Source: VRUE01 sp963824215 (lineage in GTDB: Bacteria; Actinomycetota; Thermoleophilia; Solirubrobacterales; 70-9). From it: a DNA stretch of 64,000 nucleotides. This document shows positions 48,974 through 57,650 of the stretch, piece by piece (position 1 is the first letter of the stretch; every line of letters starts with the position of its first letter). The position numbers and the translations under genes are program-made. The stretch lies in assembly GCA_963824215.1 (NCBI GenBank), contig CAWGOE010000004.1, positions 806,001-870,000 of the forward strand, given 5' to 3'. The notes beneath the pieces are model-generated. The model saw only the letters and a list, made by a program, of their open reading frames with translations. It was not told the DNA's origin and did not search any database.

Positions 48974-49750
48974 ATGGGGCGCCTGGCCTTCATAAGCGTG
49001 TTGCTCGCCACGGTGCTTTTCAGCGCCACGATCGCCCATGGTGAGATTTTTGGAGGCAATGGGCTCTTTGTCAGCTTCGGCGGAGGATTCAGTCCACGCA
49101 CGCTGCCGCGTGATCGCGATGTACCGGTAACGGTCAACCTCGAGACGGCAATCAAAACCACCGATGGCAGCCGCCCCCCTCAGCTGCGGAAGATCTCGTT
49201 CGCCGTGAATCGTTACGGCCGGATCTCCACCGAGGGCCTGCCGACCTGCCGGCCCGCCCTGCTTGAGTCGACCGACCCTGAGATCGCCCTCGATCGCTGC
49301 CGCCCGGCTCTGGTCGGCAGTGGGCATTTCGGCGCCAACGTCGAGTTCCCCAACCGGGCGCCGTTTCCGGTGGAGGGACGGATGCTCGCCTTCAACGGCC
49401 GCGCGCACGGCAAGCCAGCGATCCTGCTGCACGTCTTCGGCTCAGATCCGGTCAAAATCACCGTCATCCTCACCTTCAGCATCCGGCACCCGGCTCGGGG
49501 GAACTTCGGAACGGTGCTCTCGACGAAGATCCCGCGGCTCGCTGCCGACCTTGGCTACGTCACCGACGTCTCACTCACCTTCAACCGGAAGTACCGCTAT
49601 CGCGGCAAGCAACACAGCTTCCTCAGCGCCCGCTGCGCCGCCCCCGCGGGTTTCCCAGGGGCGATCTTCTCGTTCACCCGAGGGACCTTTACCTTCGCCG
49701 GCGGCAAGCAGATCGTCACCTCGCTGACGCGCGACTGCCTGGTTCGCTAG
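48974..49750 (+). CDS. Secreted protein of unknown function
   Basis: 258 residues. A typical signal peptide (MGRLAFISVLLATVLFSATIAHG) leads into a beta-rich exported domain with several Cys (CRPALLE, DRCRPAL, ARCAAPAG and a late DCLVR), probably disulfide-bonded. Phe/Gly/Lys-rich strands are frequent. I recall similar secreted proteins of unknown role in related actinobacteria, but cannot name a family. Confidence 0.75.
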   Translation: MGRLAFISVLLATVLFSATIAHGEIFGGNGLFVSFGGGFSPRTLPRDRDVPVTVNLETAIKTTDGSRPPQLRKISFAVNRYGRISTEGLPTCRPALLESTDPEIALDRCRPALVGSGHFGANVEFPNRAPFPVEGRMLAFNGRAHGKPAILLHVFGSDPVKITVILTFSIRHPARGNFGTVLSTKIPRLAADLGYVTDVSLTFNRKYRYRGKQHSFLSARCAAPAGFPGAIFSFTRGTFTFAGGKQIVTSLTRDCLVR

Positions 49751-49796
49751 CGCCGGCACTACGCCTAGCGCCTTCGATTAATCGTCCGCAGGGCTT

Positions 49797-51059
49797 GTGT
49801 CAGACGGAAAATTGCCGATGCGGACGATCATGCTCGCGCTTGGCTGGAGATCTGCCCTCGGTCCCACCCTCTTCGCAGTAGTGGCGATCGCGCTGCTGGT
49901 CTACGACCATCTCAACCAGCGGGTGCCAGCGCTCGTCTTCTGGCTGACGTTGGGGTTGATCGTCGCCGTCTTCATACGGATGATCGACACCCTGCGCCTG
50001 CAGTCGACCGTGCTCGAGCAGCATGAGGAGAGCGCCCGCAACGACGAGGTCACCGGCCTCGAGAACAGGCAGAAGCTGGAGGAGGACATTTCCTTCATCG
50101 TCGAGAGCGGATCCGGCAGCTACGTCCTGGTGCTGTTCGAGCTCGAAGGCTTGCAGGCATACAACGACCGCTTCGGCTTCGAAGCGGGCGATGCGCTTCT
50201 GCGCAGCTTTGCCGCGAACCTCGTCGCCTCAGTCGCGCCCCTGGGCGGCACCGCCTACCGGAGCGACGGCGGCCGTTTCGCCGGCCTGGCCCCGGCCGGC
50301 AACAGCCGCCTCGGCGAGATGGTGCTGGCGGCGACGGCATCGCTGCGGGACGATGAGAGCGGTATGTCGCTTGGCAGCACCTACGGTGAGGTGGCGATTC
50401 CCAACGAGGCGCAAGACTCAGCGACCGCGCTGCGAATCGCCGGGCATCGACTCGCAGCGCACAAGCAGCGCCAGCACCGCTCCGCCAGACGACAGGCCCA
50501 CGCGGTGCTGATTGCGGCGCTGAGCGCACGGCGGCCGGATCTGCGCGACCACTTGCGGATCGTCGCCTATCGAGCGATCGCGCTCGGGCGACGGCTGCAA
50601 ATGAGCCGCGAGGAAATCGACGATGTGGCGCTGGCCGCCGAGCTGCAGGACGTCGGTCTTCTCGCGGTGCCCGAGGCGGTGCTGGAGAAAGACTCACTGA
50701 GCGAACCGGAGCGAGCGCTGGTGCGCAGCCACACGGCGGAGGGAGCCAGGATCGTCGCCGCAGCCCCCGGACTTGCCTCGGTCGCTCGTCTGGTGCGCTC
50801 GAGCGCCGAGCACTTCGACGGCAGCGGCTACCCGGATGGCCTGGCGGGCGATGCGATCCCCTTGGGGGCGCGGGTGATCGCCGTCTCGGTTGCCTTCGCG
50901 GCGATGACCCAGGCGCGCCCCTACCGCGAGCCGGTCAGCCCCGACGAAGCGCTGGCCGAGATGCGCCGCAGCTCCGGCAGCCAGTTCGACCCGCGCATCG
51001 TCGAGGCCTTGGCCGGGGACCTGGCCGAAGAGGCCGCCCCGGTTACGGCGCTCGCCTAG
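49797..51059 (+). CDS. Membrane protein with degenerate GGDEF and HD-GYP domains
   Basis: 420 residues. Two N-terminal membrane helices (about 15-34 and 42-62) are followed by a coiled segment and a GGDEF-like domain in which the signature is RSDGGRFAG (about 154-162). The C-terminal HD-GYP-like domain keeps HTAEGARIV and HFDGSGYPDGLAG, but the HD pair is QD in AELQDVGLLAVP near 283. Both c-di-GMP domains therefore look catalytically impaired, which suggests a binding or scaffold role. The start is GTG 49797; ATG 49818 is an alternative. Convergent overlap of four bases with the next gene. Confidence 0.85.
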   Translation: MSDGKLPMRTIMLALGWRSALGPTLFAVVAIALLVYDHLNQRVPALVFWLTLGLIVAVFIRMIDTLRLQSTVLEQHEESARNDEVTGLENRQKLEEDISFIVESGSGSYVLVLFELEGLQAYNDRFGFEAGDALLRSFAANLVASVAPLGGTAYRSDGGRFAGLAPAGNSRLGEMVLAATASLRDDESGMSLGSTYGEVAIPNEAQDSATALRIAGHRLAAHKQRQHRSARRQAHAVLIAALSARRPDLRDHLRIVAYRAIALGRRLQMSREEIDDVALAAELQDVGLLAVPEAVLEKDSLSEPERALVRSHTAEGARIVAAAPGLASVARLVRSSAEHFDGSGYPDGLAGDAIPLGARVIAVSVAFAAMTQARPYREPVSPDEALAEMRRSSGSQFDPRIVEALAGDLAEEAAPVTALA

Positions 51060-51442
51060 GGCGCGTATTCGTCAGCGTATTTTTCCGCCTCTTCGATTCC
51101 CTGCTGCGCTTCCTGCTTGCCCTTTTCGAGCCTGTCCTGGGCTTCTTCCTTAGCCTTTTCGATTCCCTTCTGCGCTTCGGCAGAACCCTCATTGACGCCC
51201 TTTTCGACTTCCTTTTCAGCTTTTTCGAAGCCCTTCTTGAGCTCCTCTTTGCCGTTTTCGAGCCCCTGCTTCGCTTCTTCGGCGCCCTGTTCGATTCGTT
51301 CCTGCGCCTCGTTGACGCTGTCGCTGTTGTTGCTGTCGTCGCCGCAACCAGTCCAAGCGACCCCAGCGACGCCCACCGACAAAATGACCAGCAACACCGG
51401 CGCGCGCCGCGCCCACCTTCGCTTCAAACCCTCAACCGACAC
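51056..51442 (-). CDS. Putative lipoprotein with a long Glu/Lys coiled coil
   Basis: 128 residues from GTG 51442, which has GGAG eight bases upstream. An N-terminal hydrophobic stretch (APVLLVILSVGVAGVAWTGC) ends in a possible but atypical lipobox (WTGC). The rest is a repeated amphipathic helix with units like EEAKQGLENGKEEL and KGIEKAKEEAQDRLEKGK, about 80 residues long. Repeats vary in length. A cell-envelope structural role is plausible; function unknown. Confidence 0.7.
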   Translation of the reverse strand: MSVEGLKRRWARRAPVLLVILSVGVAGVAWTGCGDDSNNSDSVNEAQERIEQGAEEAKQGLENGKEELKKGFEKAEKEVEKGVNEGSAEAQKGIEKAKEEAQDRLEKGKQEAQQGIEEAEKYADEYAP

Positions 51443-51533
51443 ATCGACTCCTCTCGTTGGTGAACGACGGACACGAAGCAAACTCAATTCTCACGCAGGA
51501 AACGGTCGGACTCCGCGACCAAGTAAATCGACT

Positions 51534-51539
51534 TAAGCT
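51534..51539 (+). promoter_or_regulatory. -10 box of the PhzF gene (TAAGCT), leaderless type
   Basis: TAAGCT is seven bases before GTG 51547; no ribosome binding site is visible. Confidence 0.35.
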
Positions 51540-51546
51540 CCGCCAG

Positions 51547-52212
51547 GTGCCGATTCTGCACGTCCTCCGCGTCTTCGTCAACGAGGACGGCGAGTGGGGC
51601 AACCGGCTCGGCGTCTTCCTCGACGGGACCCAGGTGGAGGAGGGCAAGCGACAGAGCATCGCCGCGGAGCTGGGATTCAGCGAGACGGTCTTCGTCGATG
51701 ACCGGGCTGGCGGCGCCCTGCGCATCTACACGCCGGCAGTAGAGCTGCCGTTCGCCGGTCATCCCCTCGTCGGCACTGCCTGGCTGCTGGCGAAGGAGGG
51801 AAACCCGGTCGCAGCACTGCGACCGCCGGCCGGCGACGTGGCCGCTCACCAGGTCGACGGCACGACCTACATCGCCGCGCCAGCAGCCTGGGCGCCGCCG
51901 TTTGAGTACCGGCAACTCGGCTCGCCGGCAAGAGTGCGAGCGCTGTCGGCGTCAACCCATCGGGTGAACACCTACGCCTGGTCCTGGATCGACGAGGCAG
52001 CGGGGACGATCCGGGCCCGCTGTTTCGCTCCCGAAGCCGGCATCGTCGAGGACGAGGCGACGGGATCAGCCGCCCTCGCGCTCTGCGCCCAGCTCGGCCG
52101 CCCAGTCACCATCCACCAAGGCCATGGCTCGGTCCTCCTCGGCGCGCCACTCAGCGACCAAAGAATCGAAGTCGGGGGAAAGGTCGTGCTCGACGAGATA
52201 CGAGAGAACTAA
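51547..52212 (+). CDS. PhzF-family isomerase/epimerase
   Basis: 221 residues from GTG 51547 (VPILHVLRVFVNEDG). PhzF folds carry an acid in the AELGFSETVFV block, which is present, and PFAGHPLVGTAWLL and DEATGSAALALCAQLG are the other signatures. Somewhat shorter than the usual 260-300 residues. Family members isomerise small carboxylates, but this substrate is unknown. The frame extends upstream to 51457 without a better start. Confidence 0.88.
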   Translation: MPILHVLRVFVNEDGEWGNRLGVFLDGTQVEEGKRQSIAAELGFSETVFVDDRAGGALRIYTPAVELPFAGHPLVGTAWLLAKEGNPVAALRPPAGDVAAHQVDGTTYIAAPAAWAPPFEYRQLGSPARVRALSASTHRVNTYAWSWIDEAAGTIRARCFAPEAGIVEDEATGSAALALCAQLGRPVTIHQGHGSVLLGAPLSDQRIEVGGKVVLDEIREN

Positions 52213-52215
52213 GCC

Positions 52216-53055
52216 CTACTTCTTCTCGAACGTAATCAAGCGATAGCTCATGTGCCCCCGCCTGAAGATGTCTGCGACGACCGCAATCTGTTCGCGACCG
52301 TTAGGCGCGAACAGCTCGAGTACACGGCCGTATGGCTCGAACGTCGGCGTGATGCTCTCCGAAAGATCGATGTTGTCGCGCATCGGCATCGCGGTAATTC
52401 GAGCGAGGGCTTTGTAACCGACGATCGGCAGGGGAACGTTCATCTCCCCGAATTGCGTGAGTGCCGAGCGCTTCGTTCCAAGGATCGGCATGGAGAGGGC
52501 ACGCGGCACGAGATCGGTGATCGCAAGACGGCCGCCCGGACGCAGGACCCGGTGGACTTCGCGCAAGAACTTACGGCGACTGGGAAAGTGGAAGATGCAC
52601 TCGAGCGCGATGACAGCGTCTGCGGATTCGGACTCGAAGGGCAGGTCGCACGCGTCGGCGTGGACGAAATCGACCTCGTTGCCGGGGCGTGCCTGCACCC
52701 GCTCGCGCGCAAGGGCGAGCTGTCTCTCATCGATATTGACCCCGGTCAGGCGGACATCGGAGAACTTCTCATTCATCCTCGCGACGGTCCCACCGACGCC
52801 GCAGCCACAGTCGATGACGCGCATGCCATCGGCGATCTGAGCCACATCGAGGAAGAGGCTGGTAAGCCGCTCCGTTGCCTTCTTGTAGTCGTCAATACTG
52901 CCATCGGCAGCCGAGGGGTCATCCCAATAGCCCCAATGCCAATGGTCAAAGGCGCTCATTTCGCTGTCGCCCTGAGCGATCCGATCCAACAATCCGTCCA
53001 CATAGGGCATTGACGGCGTGCTCGGTTGAGCCGACGCCTTCGACGTCTGTGACAT
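52216..53055 (-). CDS. SAM-dependent class I methyltransferase
   Basis: 279 residues starting MSQTSKASAQP; GGAGG lies upstream of ATG 53055, so the longer frame to 53097 was not used. Motif I is VIDCGCGVGGTVARM, followed by the acidic post-I ligand in GVNIDER, DACDLPF and VHRVLRPGGRLAI. The pattern resembles small-molecule methyltransferases of the sterol/phosphoethanolamine and polyketide-type group. The substrate cannot be assigned. Convergent with the PhzF gene, three bases apart. Confidence 0.87.
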   Translation of the reverse strand: MSQTSKASAQPSTPSMPYVDGLLDRIAQGDSEMSAFDHWHWGYWDDPSAADGSIDDYKKATERLTSLFLDVAQIADGMRVIDCGCGVGGTVARMNEKFSDVRLTGVNIDERQLALARERVQARPGNEVDFVHADACDLPFESESADAVIALECIFHFPSRRKFLREVHRVLRPGGRLAITDLVPRALSMPILGTKRSALTQFGEMNVPLPIVGYKALARITAMPMRDNIDLSESITPTFEPYGRVLELFAPNGREQIAVVADIFRRGHMSYRLITFEKK

Positions 53056-53206
53056 TCCCTGCCTCCTCCGCTTGGCTGCTACCAAACCTTCGGCCACACC
53101 CGGCCCAGGCCCCTGCCGGGCATTTCTATCAGCGGTGGCGTTTGGGCATCGTTAAGAAGCAAGCCCAAGCCAGGACCTATGACGGAACCTGGTCATACCC
53201 ATAGCT

Positions 53207-53593
53207 CTAAGTGGGATCCATCGGGTGCAGCTCACCCTTGACCAAAGCCTCGGTGCGCAGATGCCCAATCGCCTCGTACTCGGGTGAGCCGATCATGTCG
53301 AGGAACGCCTGCCGAGTTGGGTATTCGACGAGCAGAACCATGTCCCAACCTTCATCGCCCAAAAGCGGCGGGGCCGGCGAACCCATGAAGACCACCCGTC
53401 CGCCAGCCTTCTCGAGCAATGGGGCAACCGCCTCCCCATACTCGCCATAGCGCTCCCGCCCACCGTCCGACTTGAACGAGAGCAGGTTGAGCATCACCAC
53501 CGGTGCGCGTTCCTCGGCCCGCCCGGCAAAGGCGCCAAATCCCTCCTGATTCAACCGCTCGGGCTGAGACGAAGCCTCCATCTCATCGATCAT
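53207..53593 (-). CDS. DUF1330-family protein
   Basis: About 128 residues with an alpha/beta-barrel dimer-type sequence: VVMLNLLSFKSDGGRERYGEYGEAVAPLLEKAGGRVVFMG and later VLLVEYPTRQAFLDMIGSPEY are DUF1330-like (given here as three separate blocks of the same domain). The start could be ATG 53593 or ATG 53581; TATGAT sits seven bases before the latter. The upstream frame to 54022 crosses tetR and is not used. Function unknown. Confidence 0.8.
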   Translation of the reverse strand: MIDEMEASSQPERLNQEGFGAFAGRAEERAPVVMLNLLSFKSDGGRERYGEYGEAVAPLLEKAGGRVVFMGSPAPPLLGDEGWDMVLLVEYPTRQAFLDMIGSPEYEAIGHLRTEALVKGELHPMDPT

Positions 53594-53750
53594 ATGCGGA
53601 GTCTCGGAACACGGACTATGGGTCGAACCGGAAGCCGTCCATAGAGCCGAATCTGGCCTGATAGAGAGAATTAGGTCCAAGGAGTTGGTGGAGTCGGGGA
53701 CCAATTTCGGGACCAAGCCAGAATCGCTCGTCTGGCCACCGAACCACGCG
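53594..53750. other. Intergenic stretch before the DUF1330 gene
   Basis: No ORF of note, no clear hairpin, and no strong promoter besides the possible TATGAT near 53588. I see nothing else in it. Confidence 0.5.
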
Positions 53751-54386
53751 TCAGCCCGATCGAGTGGCCGCGGCGTTCGCCTCTCCACTAAGCACCTCGA
53801 GCGGCATAGCGTCCGCGGCGGTGAGTGCGCCAAGCAGCGTTCCAAGCAAAAGATCACGCAGCTCGCCGCGTGAAAGATCGCGGTGCTCAATCCAATCGAG
53901 GCAGGCCCCGTCCATGAACCAAAGCCAGCCGTGTACGCCGGCGCGCGCCTTGGGCGGCGCGTCACCTGGGTAGAGGCCTTCGAGGATACGTGCGGCCGTT
54001 CTCGCTCGGACCTCATCGACAATCTCTCGCACCTCGGCGACGCTGCTGACGCTCTGCATCAACTTGCGATAGGCAAGTGCGTTCTCGTCAATCAGCTCGA
54101 GGAAGGCCTCAAGGCTTCCCCGCAGCTGATCGAGCGGTGGCAGAGTGGGGTCGGGCTCCGTCAGCGCCCGCAGCTCCGACGCGGCCTGGGTAAGCGTCGC
54201 CTGGAAGAAAGCGCGCTTGCTCGGGAAGTAGTGGTAGAGCAGCGGCTTGGAGATCCCCACCTCACGGGCGATCACGCGCATCGAGAGCTCGTCGTAGGAG
54301 TGACGGGCAAACAGCTCGGCGCCGCTCTGGAGCAGTTGACGGCGCCGTTCGTCGGCGCGTAGTCGGCGATACGCGGGTTGGGCCAT
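53751..54386 (-). CDS. TetR-family transcriptional regulator
   Basis: 211 residues from ATG 54386 (MAQPAYRRLRADERRRQLL). The N-terminal helix-turn-helix reads SMRVIAREVGISKPLLYHYF with PSKRAFF after it. The ligand domain is helical with Trp/Phe-rich WLWFMDGACLDWIE. Divergent from the DUF2339 gene; two near-identical operator-like sites (54405-54425, 54436-54456) lie between them, so it likely represses both itself and that operon. Ligand unknown. Confidence 0.92.
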   Translation of the reverse strand: MAQPAYRRLRADERRRQLLQSGAELFARHSYDELSMRVIAREVGISKPLLYHYFPSKRAFFQATLTQAASELRALTEPDPTLPPLDQLRGSLEAFLELIDENALAYRKLMQSVSSVAEVREIVDEVRARTAARILEGLYPGDAPPKARAGVHGWLWFMDGACLDWIEHRDLSRGELRDLLLGTLLGALTAADAMPLEVLSGEANAAATRSG

Positions 54387-54394
54387 TGCGCTGC

Positions 54395-54400
54395 ATTGTA
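54395..54400 (-). promoter_or_regulatory. -10 box of tetR (TACAAT), leaderless type
   Basis: TACAAT, close to the sigma-70 consensus, lies eight bases before ATG 54386. The upstream operator at 54405-54425 would overlap the promoter. Confidence 0.55.
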
Positions 54401-54404
54401 GCGC

Positions 54405-54425
54405 TTGTTGACCTGCGGTTGACAA
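54405..54425. promoter_or_regulatory. TetR operator-like site 1
   Basis: A 21-base imperfect palindrome beginning TTGTTGACC and ending GGTTGACAA. It overlaps the plus-strand -35 box TTGACC (54408-54413) and the tetR promoter. Confidence 0.55.
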
Positions 54426-54435
54426 GACTGCTAGG

Positions 54436-54456
54436 TTGTTGACCATCGGTCAGCAA
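54436..54456. promoter_or_regulatory. TetR operator-like site 2
   Basis: A 21-base near-perfect palindrome beginning TTGTTGACC and ending GGTCAGCAA, 31 bases downstream of site 1. Its left edge overlaps the -10 box TAGGTT (54432-54437) of the DUF2339 gene. Confidence 0.6.
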
Positions 54457-54475
54457 GCACAGAAGAGGGGGAATC

Positions 54476-56236
54476 ATGAACGAAGAAGGAGTCGAGGGTC
54501 AGCCGGAGTCGATCGAGTCGCGACTGGCGGATCTGACGGGTCGGATCGAGCGGGTGGAGAGCCGGGTCTTCCCGCCCACCGCCCAAGCACCACATCCACA
54601 GCACGCAACCGTTTCCCGCCCTGCTGTGACCACCGTGCGACCGGCCCCACCCCGGCCTGACTCGAGCCTCCCGCAGCGCGGCCTTGAGGAGATCCTCGGC
54701 GGTCGCGTCCTCGCTTGGCTCGGCGGGATTGCGATCCTGTCCGGGATCCTCTTCCTTCTCGGAATTGCGATCGACCGCGGCTGGATCGATGAGCCGATGC
54801 GCACCGTCCTCGGCCTCCTCGGCTCCACTTCCCTCTTGCTGGCCGGCGTTTGGCTGTATGAGCGCAGGGGGCGCACCGAGGCGGCGCTGGCAGCTCTGGC
54901 AAGCGGCCTCTCCGGCCTCTACGCGACGCTCCTGGTCGGAACGCAGATATATGACCTGATCCCTGCGGAGCTCGGGCTCGCTTGCGCCGGCCTGGTCGGG
55001 ATCGTCGGCGGGGCGCTCGCGATCCGCTGGGAATCAACGGTCGTTGCCGCAATCGGGATGCTCGGCGCGCTGCTAGCGCCGGTCCTGGTCGACGCCGGAA
55101 CCTCCGGGCTTTCCCTTGCCTTCATGGCAATCGCCCTGACGGCCGCTGTTGGGGTTCTGCTTTGGCAGCGGTGGGACTGGCTCGCCCTTGGAGCCTTCAT
55201 CGTCTCGGCACCGCAGCTCGTAGTGTGGGCCACGGAGAACTACGAGGAGCGGTTGCCGGTCACGTTGGGTGTGCTGGTCGGGTTCTGGACGCTTTACGTA
55301 ATTGCCGCGATCGGTTATGAGCTGCGGACCAGAGCCGCGGATGAGCTTCCGATCGCGTCCTGGCTCCTCTTGCTCGCCAACGTCGTTCTGGTCGCGGGCG
55401 CCGGTTACTTCGCGCTCGATAGCACCGGCCATCCGAATGCTGCGGTCGTGTGGCTTCTGAGCTTGGCCACCAGCCACATCCTGCTCGGGGGTCTTGCGCT
55501 CCGCCAGGCGATCAATCGCGAGATCGGCATGCTGCTCGTCGCCCTCGGCTTGGGCCTGTCGGCGCTCGGCTTCGCGGACGCCCTCGACGGCCCCGCTCTC
55601 GTCATCGGCTGGGCCATACAGGCAGTCGTACTCGCCTATCTGGCGACGCGGGCGAGCAGGGATCCCAGGCCCTACGGCTCAAACGCCGAGCGCCTCCTGA
55701 TCGCAGCTGGTGCATATCTCGGCCTTGCCCTCGGCCATGTGCTCGCCTTCGAAGCGCCGCCGAGCGCGATCTTGGCAGGGGTGGACAATCTCGGCGATGC
55801 ACTCACCGGTCTCGGCGTGTGTGCCGCTGCCGCACTCTACGGCCGGTTCGCCCTGCGCGACTTCGATCCTCGCGTGGTCCAGGTGTGCGAGGTGGTCGGC
55901 GCCGTCGCGCTCGTCTATCTCGCGTCGGTGGCGATCATCGACACGGTCGGCGTCACCGACTCGGGGGACTCACGGCAAATAGGTCAGGTCCTTCTCTCGG
56001 CCTTCTGGGCGCTGACCGGTCTCGGCGCGATCGTCTACGGGCTGATGCGCGATGTCCGGCGCTTCCGTCTCGGCGGGCTGGCCCTGCTCGCGCTAGCTGT
56101 TGCCAAGGTCTACACCTACGATCTTGCTGAGCTCGAGGCTCTCGCGGGTGCTCTCGTTCATCGCACTAGGGCTGCTCCTGCTCGTGGGCGCCTTCGCCTA
56201 CCAGCGGATTCAGGTCGGTGCGGGCAAAGGCACTGA
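54476..56236 (+). CDS. DUF2339 multi-pass membrane protein, frameshifted near its end
   Basis: 586 residues as read. An N-terminal coiled segment and Pro-rich linker lead to at least twelve membrane helices starting EEILGGRVLAWLGGIAILSG, the DUF2339 signature. After AKVYTYDLAELEAL near base 56138 the frame is lost and the last 28 residues are polar. The family's final helix (LSRVLSFIALGLLLLVGAFA, then YQRIQ) is present in the next frame, ending at TGA 56252, which overlaps the next ATG. So one base is missing around 56135-56145. DUF2339 usually pairs with DUF3999, the next gene. GAGGGGG precedes ATG 54476. Confidence 0.85.
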   Translation: MNEEGVEGQPESIESRLADLTGRIERVESRVFPPTAQAPHPQHATVSRPAVTTVRPAPPRPDSSLPQRGLEEILGGRVLAWLGGIAILSGILFLLGIAIDRGWIDEPMRTVLGLLGSTSLLLAGVWLYERRGRTEAALAALASGLSGLYATLLVGTQIYDLIPAELGLACAGLVGIVGGALAIRWESTVVAAIGMLGALLAPVLVDAGTSGLSLAFMAIALTAAVGVLLWQRWDWLALGAFIVSAPQLVVWATENYEERLPVTLGVLVGFWTLYVIAAIGYELRTRAADELPIASWLLLLANVVLVAGAGYFALDSTGHPNAAVVWLLSLATSHILLGGLALRQAINREIGMLLVALGLGLSALGFADALDGPALVIGWAIQAVVLAYLATRASRDPRPYGSNAERLLIAAGAYLGLALGHVLAFEAPPSAILAGVDNLGDALTGLGVCAAAALYGRFALRDFDPRVVQVCEVVGAVALVYLASVAIIDTVGVTDSGDSRQIGQVLLSAFWALTGLGAIVYGLMRDVRRFRLGGLALLALAVAKVYTYDLAELEALAGALVHRTRAAPARGRLRLPADSGRCGQRH

Positions 56237-56248
56237 GGAGGCGGTCCA

Positions 56249-57463
56249 ATGAGAGCCATCGCCATCTCCACTGTCCTTCTCGCGTCGCTCGCGGCCGGCG
56301 CCCAGCCAGCCGCTGCGGCCGAGGTCGATCGCAGCGACTTCCGTCACGTGCGACCGCTGGTCGCGGGCCCCGGTGGACCGCCTGTCCTCGTCGAGCCCGA
56401 CGGAGCGCTTTTCGAGCACTCCCTGTCAGGCTTCACCGATCTGCGGATCGCGGATGCGCGGGGGCACGAAGTGGCGTGGCGGCGGGCCCAAAGCCGACGC
56501 AGCGCCGCGCCGGCCACGGTGCCGGTCCTTAACAGCGGCCGCCAGGGACGCTTCGCCGTCGCCCTCCTCGACCTCGGGACGCAGCGGCGAATCCGGGATC
56601 GCGTAGCGCTCGAGGTCCCTGACCGGGACTTCGTCGGTCGTGCGGTGGTCCTCGGAGCCGACAATCGACATGGTCCATTCACGCGGCTCTCGGCAACCGG
56701 AATCTACGATGTCCGCGGGGCGCAGCTGGCGCGAAGCACCGTCGCCGTCTTCCCCCCGAGCGACTTCCGTTACTTGCTCGTCAGGGTCACTGGCGTTAGC
56801 CGTGTCACCGGAGCGAGCGTGTCCGGGGCTTACGAGCGACCGACGCTCTTGCGACGTACCGCCAAGGCGGTATCGCTGCACCAGGACGAGGCACGCACGG
56901 TCGTCACTCTCGACCTCGGGTTCCGCAGCATTCCGGTCGAGGAGCTTAAGATCGCGGCTGGGACCGCGCGCTACGAGCGCCCCGTAGCAATCTTTGGATC
57001 GAACTCCGGGCAACGGTTCGTGCCGCTTGCAGCAGCCAGGATCTTCCGTTTCCCCGGCTCTGATTCAGCGCCAATTTCACTCGGAGCGCATTACCGGTAC
57101 ATCCGGATTGAGATTGACAATGGTGACGACCCCCCGCTACGCGGAATTGAAGTCGCGGCTTGGAGCCGCTCACGCGCTCTCTTGCTCGAGGGCGGGCATC
57201 CACCCCCCTACACCGTCTACTACGGAAACCCTCGCGCGAGCGCTCCCAGCTACGATTTCGCGCGCCTCCCAACGAGTGCCCTTGGGATCGAGCGTGCCGT
57301 ACGCGGTCGGCTGGGATCTGAGCGCGAAAACCCAGCTTTTGAGCCACCGCCAGACCGACGCTCGTTCGCGGCGCGAAATCCGGGATTCGTCACCGCTGCC
57401 CTCGCGTTCGCCGCCCTCGCCGTGGGTGCGGTTGGCCTGCTTACGCTGAGAAAGCGGGCCTGA
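56249..57463 (+). CDS. DUF3999-family exported protein
   Basis: 404 residues. A signal peptide (AISTVLLASLAAGAQPAAAA) precedes a beta-rich extracytoplasmic part with two jelly-roll-like halves (VALEVPDRDFVGRAVVLGA, and YRYIRIEIDNGDDPPLRGIE). A single C-terminal membrane helix (VTAALAFAALAVGAVGLLTL) ends in RKRA. DUF3999 proteins are found next to DUF2339 transporters or channels of unknown function. Overlaps the true stop of the DUF2339 gene (ATGA), so the two are coupled. Confidence 0.85.
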   Translation: MRAIAISTVLLASLAAGAQPAAAAEVDRSDFRHVRPLVAGPGGPPVLVEPDGALFEHSLSGFTDLRIADARGHEVAWRRAQSRRSAAPATVPVLNSGRQGRFAVALLDLGTQRRIRDRVALEVPDRDFVGRAVVLGADNRHGPFTRLSATGIYDVRGAQLARSTVAVFPPSDFRYLLVRVTGVSRVTGASVSGAYERPTLLRRTAKAVSLHQDEARTVVTLDLGFRSIPVEELKIAAGTARYERPVAIFGSNSGQRFVPLAAARIFRFPGSDSAPISLGAHYRYIRIEIDNGDDPPLRGIEVAAWSRSRALLLEGGHPPPYTVYYGNPRASAPSYDFARLPTSALGIERAVRGRLGSERENPAFEPPPDRRSFAARNPGFVTAALAFAALAVGAVGLLTLRKRA

Positions 57464-57530
57464 GCCATCGTGTCATGGTGTGCGCCGTGCATGCAAGATC
57501 CGCCATCTGTAATGGGCAGTTATGTGCCTA

Positions 57531-57604
<74 letters not shown>

Positions 57605-57650
57605 TCGGGGGCTGAGGGTAGCGAGGCGCGGGTGATCTTGGTGGCGCTTG

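Noticed and set aside
51056..51442. Tandem DNA repeat in the coiled-coil lipoprotein gene
   Set aside because: The Glu/Lys units vary in length and sequence; the similarity is at protein level and typical of coiled coils.
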